A DNA stretch of 64,000 nt from contig QHUS01000059.1 in NCBI GenBank assembly GCA_003222035.1, positions 32,896-96,895 on the forward strand, written 5' to 3'. The stretch comes from Gemmatimonadota bacterium. Its GTDB lineage: Bacteria > Gemmatimonadota > Gemmatimonadetes > Gemmatimonadales > GWC2-71-9. The notes beneath the pieces were generated by a model that had not been told where the DNA came from, ran no database searches, and worked only from the letters and a program-made list of their open reading frames with translations. The position numbers and the translations under genes are program-made. Shown here piece by piece: positions 61,100 through 64,000 of the stretch; the stretch's first letter is position 1; the number at the start of each line of letters is the position of its first letter.

Positions 61100-61879
61100 G
61101 TGGAAGTCATCATTCAGCAGGACTACGAGCAGATGAGCAGGACCGCGGCGCGGATCGTCGCGGAGGTGCTCAACACCAAGCCGAACGCCGTGCTCGGCAT
61201 GGCCACCGGCTCCACGCCCCTCGGCCTGTACCAGGAGCTGGTGCGGCTGCACCAGAAGGAGCAGCTCGACTTCTCGCGGGTGACGACGTTCAACCTCGAC
61301 GAATACGTGGGGCTCACCGTGAATCACCCGCAGAGCTACCACTACTTCATGCACGAGCACTTCTTTCGGCACGTGAACGTCCCGGCGCAGAACATCAACA
61401 TCCCCTCGGGTACCACCAGCAACTATCCCGCCTTCTGCGAATGGTACGAGAAGCGCATCGCGGAGTGCGGCGGGATCGACCTCCAGATCCTGGGCATCGG
61501 CTCCGACGGTCACATCGCCTTCAACGAGCCGGGAAGCTCCCTGACCTCGCGGACCCGGCTGAAGACCCTCTCCAAGCAGACCATCGACGACAACGCCCGG
61601 TTCTTCGAGCACCGCGAGGATGTGCCGGTCTACGCCATCACCATGGGCGTCGGCACCATCCTGGACGCCCGCAAGCTCGTCCTCGTGGCGAGCGGGGGGC
61701 ACAAGGCCAAGGCGATTGCCCAGGCCGTGGAAGGCCCCGTTACGAGCATGGTCACGGCGAGCGCGCTCCAGCTGCACCGTGATGCGATCGTGATCACCGA
61801 TGAGGAGGCCGCGGCGGACCTCACCATGCGCGACTACTATCAGTTCATTTACGCTGCGAAGCCCGCGGCACCGAAGTAG
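61100..61879 (+). CDS. nagB: Glucosamine-6-phosphate deaminase
   Basis: 259 residues from GTG 61100. Seen: VLGMATGSTPLGLYQELVRL, TTFNLDEYVGLTVNHPQSYH, LQILGIGSDGHIAFNEPGSS with the catalytic Asp-His-Glu triad region, SRTRLKTLSKQTIDDNARFF and ALTMGVGTIL-type segment (ITMGVGTILDARKLVLVASG). It converts glucosamine-6-phosphate to fructose-6-phosphate and ammonia. Placed 24 bases after glpK. No nagA lies nearby. Confidence 0.94.
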   Translation: MEVIIQQDYEQMSRTAARIVAEVLNTKPNAVLGMATGSTPLGLYQELVRLHQKEQLDFSRVTTFNLDEYVGLTVNHPQSYHYFMHEHFFRHVNVPAQNINIPSGTTSNYPAFCEWYEKRIAECGGIDLQILGIGSDGHIAFNEPGSSLTSRTRLKTLSKQTIDDNARFFEHREDVPVYAITMGVGTILDARKLVLVASGGHKAKAIAQAVEGPVTSMVTASALQLHRDAIVITDEEAAADLTMRDYYQFIYAAKPAAPK

Positions 61880-61889
61880 GAGGATGGTC

Positions 61890-62936
61890 GTGAGACAACG
61901 AAGACGCGTGGTGGTTGGAGCGGTGCGGGGCGCGGCGCTACTCGCCCTGTGGGGACCCGTCCAAGCGCAGCAGCCGCTGAGCGAGCTGTTTCGCAAGGTC
62001 AGCCCCTCCGTGGTCCTCGTGCGCACGCTCGAGCGGAGTGTAACCGCCGATCCCCAGGCGGGGCTCACAACCATTCCCGGGCTCGGCTCCGGCGTGTTGA
62101 TCAGCGCGGACGGGAAAGTGATGACCGCTGCCCACGTCGTGCAGACCGCCGACCGAGTGGCCGTCCAGTTCCTGGATGGCAAGCTCTACCCCGCTCACGT
62201 GGTCGCGTCGTCGACACGGGCGGACGTGGCCTTGCTACAGCTCGATCGGACCCCGATCGCCCTCTCGCCCGCCCGGCTCGGCGATTCCGACAAGCTCGAC
62301 GTAGGGGACCAGATCGTCGTGATTGGCGCACCATACGGCCTCGGCCACAGCCTCACGGTAGGTCACGTCAGCGGCCGACTCGCCATGGGTGGCGTCGTCA
62401 GTGGCGGGCCGATGGAAATGCTCCAGACGGACGCGTCGATCAACATGGGGAATTCCGGTGGCCCGATGTTCAATATGGACGGCGAAGTGGTCGGCATCGT
62501 GAGCCGCATCCTGACGCAGTCCGGCGGGTTCGAGGGCGTCGGATTCGCGGTCTCGGCCAAGGTGGCGCAGCGGGTGCTGCTCACGGCCAAGGCGTTCTGG
62601 ACCGGCGTGGACGGTGTCCTGCTGCAGGACACGCTGGCCCAGATCTTCAATTTGCCGCAACCCGCCGGCTTTCTGGTGCAGCAGGTCGCGACGGGCTCGC
62701 CGGCCGCACTCCTGGGAATCCGCGCGGGGACGTGGCCCGCGAAGATCGGCACGGAGCAGCTCCTCCTTGGTGGCGATATCGTCCTCGCGGTCGGCGGGAT
62801 CGCGATCACGCCGAACGGTGCGTCGCTCGACCAGATCCAGAGCCACCTGAGTCAGCTCCGGCCGGGTGACAGCATCACCGTGAACGCGCTCCGCGGTGGT
62901 AAAGTCGTGCGGCTCTCGATAGCCAAGCCGCGGTAA
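61890..62936 (+). CDS. S1C-family (DegP-like) periplasmic serine protease with PDZ domain
   Basis: 348 residues. The GTG at 61890 is preferred to the ATG at 61884 because the AGGAGG site (61878-61883) touches the ATG but sits 6 bases from the GTG. A signal peptide ends GPVQAQQ. The catalytic triad is His in MTAAHVVQ, Asp in RADVALLQL and Ser in MGNSGGPMF. One PDZ domain follows (GFLVQQVATGSPAALLGIR, GGDIVLAVGGIAITP). Family members degrade or chaperone misfolded envelope proteins. It follows nagB closely and is probably co-transcribed. Confidence 0.9.
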   Translation: MRQRRRVVVGAVRGAALLALWGPVQAQQPLSELFRKVSPSVVLVRTLERSVTADPQAGLTTIPGLGSGVLISADGKVMTAAHVVQTADRVAVQFLDGKLYPAHVVASSTRADVALLQLDRTPIALSPARLGDSDKLDVGDQIVVIGAPYGLGHSLTVGHVSGRLAMGGVVSGGPMEMLQTDASINMGNSGGPMFNMDGEVVGIVSRILTQSGGFEGVGFAVSAKVAQRVLLTAKAFWTGVDGVLLQDTLAQIFNLPQPAGFLVQQVATGSPAALLGIRAGTWPAKIGTEQLLLGGDIVLAVGGIAITPNGASLDQIQSHLSQLRPGDSITVNALRGGKVVRLSIAKPR

Positions 62937-62945
62937 TACCCGTTA

Positions 62946-63857
62946 GTGCCTCCGCCGCTCGCGATCGTCACCGCGCTGTTCCTGGCGTTGCCAGGGTTCG
63001 CTGCCTGGGACGTCGTGGGTCATCGGACCATCGCCGAGATCGCCTGGGAGAACATGACCGCGCGCGCGCGCGCGCGGGCCGTCGGGCTGCTGTTGCACGG
63101 ACCGGCGCTCGCGAACCTCGGCTCGCTCCGCCCGGCCACGGGCACTGACGCCGAGCGCGATCGCGCCCTGTTTCTCAACGCCGCCACCTGGGCCGACCTG
63201 GTGCGCAACCGCGCGGAGCCGTGGCACGCCTACCACCACTCCAACTGGCATTACGCCGACTACTACTGGGACCTCGTGAACGGACAGCCCCACGACATTC
63301 CGGGCACCGGCCCCGATTCGCAGAACGCCGGCGAGCGCATCGTCGCCTTCCTGGCGACTCTGCGGGATCCCAGCGCCGCCGACACGACCAAAACCGTCGC
63401 CCTCGCCTGGCTGCTGCACCTGGTGGGCGACGTTCATCAGCCGCTCCACTGCAGCTCGCGCGTCACCCCGGAGGACACGCTCCCGCGCGGCGACGAGGGT
63501 GGCAACACGTTTCGCCTCGACGACAACCGCAACCTGCACGCCTACTGGGACCGAATCCTCAGCCAGACGACCGCCCCGGGCCCGGGTGAGGACTCGATCG
63601 CCTACGTCACGCGCCTTGCCCATCGGATCGAAGGGACGCATGCTTTGGCGTCGCTGTCCGAGCCAGCGGCGTCGGCCGACGTTTTGGCCTGGGAGGGGGA
63701 GGGGCTGCACGTCGCGCAGACCATCGTGTACAAAGGAGTCACGCGCAGCGCCGCGCCTCCCGCCGCCTACGAGGTGGAGGCGCTGAAGGTCGCGGAACGG
63801 CGGATCGCCCTGGCGGGCTACCGTCTGGCGGCGTTGCTCAACATGGTGCTCAAGTAG
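62946..63857 (+). CDS. Secreted S1/P1-type nuclease
   Basis: 303 residues from GTG 62946. A signal peptide ends PGFAA, leaving the mature N-terminal Trp (WDVVGHRTIAEIAWENM), which binds zinc in this family. Further zinc ligands: AATWADLVRNR, YHHSNWHYADYYWD, WLLHLVGDVHQPLHCSSR, RGDEGGNTFRL and LHAYWDRIL. It cleaves single-stranded nucleic acids and 3'-phosphates outside the cell. A (CG)8 run near 63059-63074 codes the TARARARA stretch. Confidence 0.93.
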   Translation: MPPPLAIVTALFLALPGFAAWDVVGHRTIAEIAWENMTARARARAVGLLLHGPALANLGSLRPATGTDAERDRALFLNAATWADLVRNRAEPWHAYHHSNWHYADYYWDLVNGQPHDIPGTGPDSQNAGERIVAFLATLRDPSAADTTKTVALAWLLHLVGDVHQPLHCSSRVTPEDTLPRGDEGGNTFRLDDNRNLHAYWDRILSQTTAPGPGEDSIAYVTRLAHRIEGTHALASLSEPAASADVLAWEGEGLHVAQTIVYKGVTRSAAPPAAYEVEALKVAERRIALAGYRLAALLNMVLK

Positions 63858-64000
63858 CGTCTCGCGCAGGCGGGCGCGTCCGAGGCTGCGCTCCACGAGG
63901 TTGAGCAGCTGCTCACCAGGCCGTCCTTACTGACGGTCCACACCCTGCGGCTCGACCCTCTGTGGGACCCGTTGCGGGGGAATCCGCGCTTCGAAGCGCT
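63858..64000 (+). pseudogene. Headless C-terminal TPR fragment, cut by the window edge
   Basis: Right after the nuclease stop and in the same frame the sequence reads LAQAGASEAALHEVEQLL, then LLTVHTLRLDPLWDPLRGNP-RFEAL. This is the typical last segment of TPR proteins joined to serine/threonine kinases or adenylate cyclases (RLDPRWDPLR..PRF). There is no start codon or upstream part, so it looks like the relic of a gene whose front was lost by deletion at the nuclease end. Confidence 0.6.

Noticed and set aside
63059..63074. (CG)8 run as a functional Z-DNA or slippage site
   Set aside because: It lies within a nuclease coding sequence as alternating Arg/Ala codons. In a genome this GC-rich it needs no special explanation.

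Overview
The window is high-GC, densely coding bacterial DNA. No gap between genes exceeds about 250 bases. Many exported proteins have signal peptides ending in Ala-Gln (LSAQ, LAAQ, AAAQ, AQAQ). With the abundance of quinoproteins, TonB-receptor and sensor genes and the high GC, this suggests a member or relative of the Gemmatimonadota. That placement is inference; no rRNA or tRNA gene is present to confirm it. I saw no CRISPR array, phage or insertion sequence.

Bases 1-16.8 kb form a sugar-degradation block. It holds the end of a family 2 glycosidase, a secreted PQQ/cytochrome c dehydrogenase, a GH109-type alpha-N-acetylgalactosaminidase and, starting on the opposite strand within the same CATG, a sugar kinase that resembles N-acetylgalactosamine kinase (GALK2) more than ordinary galactokinase. 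A nine-gene minus-strand run (16741 to 5898) encodes KDPG aldolase, KDG kinase, mannonate dehydratase, a hexuronate-type transporter, a gluconate-dehydrogenase-like subunit, a GMC oxidoreductase, a DUF5107 protein, a sugar nucleotidyltransferase and a sodium:sugar symporter. Most junctions overlap.

Bases 16.9-30 kb hold an ABC exporter divergent from a MarR-GNAT fusion regulator, with a perfect inverted repeat between them, then a methyltransferase, a di-haem lipoprotein, a hydrolase gene and a DUF445 gene. Between the last two lies a 552-bp perfect tandem duplication that has made a chimeric reading frame. A VanZ-like protein, a CPA2 antiporter and a small XRE regulator follow.

Bases 30-42 kb are rich in signalling: a diguanylate cyclase, two histidine kinases, a TonB receptor-YfiR-CHASE8 kinase operon, a one-domain sigma factor fragment and small unknown proteins. 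A 20-bp motif recurs near two of these genes. Bases 42-58.7 kb are mixed: Dps with a UBP zinc finger, PhoD phosphatase, beta-propeller proteins, a pyrophosphate-type phosphofructokinase with an oxidoreductase, a MetE-like methyltransferase, transporters, an acyl-CoA synthetase and a pair of exported proteins (Cys/His-rich and lectin-like). Bases 58.7-64 kb carry glpF-glpK-nagB, a DegP-like protease, an S1/P1 nuclease and, at the edge, a headless TPR fragment.
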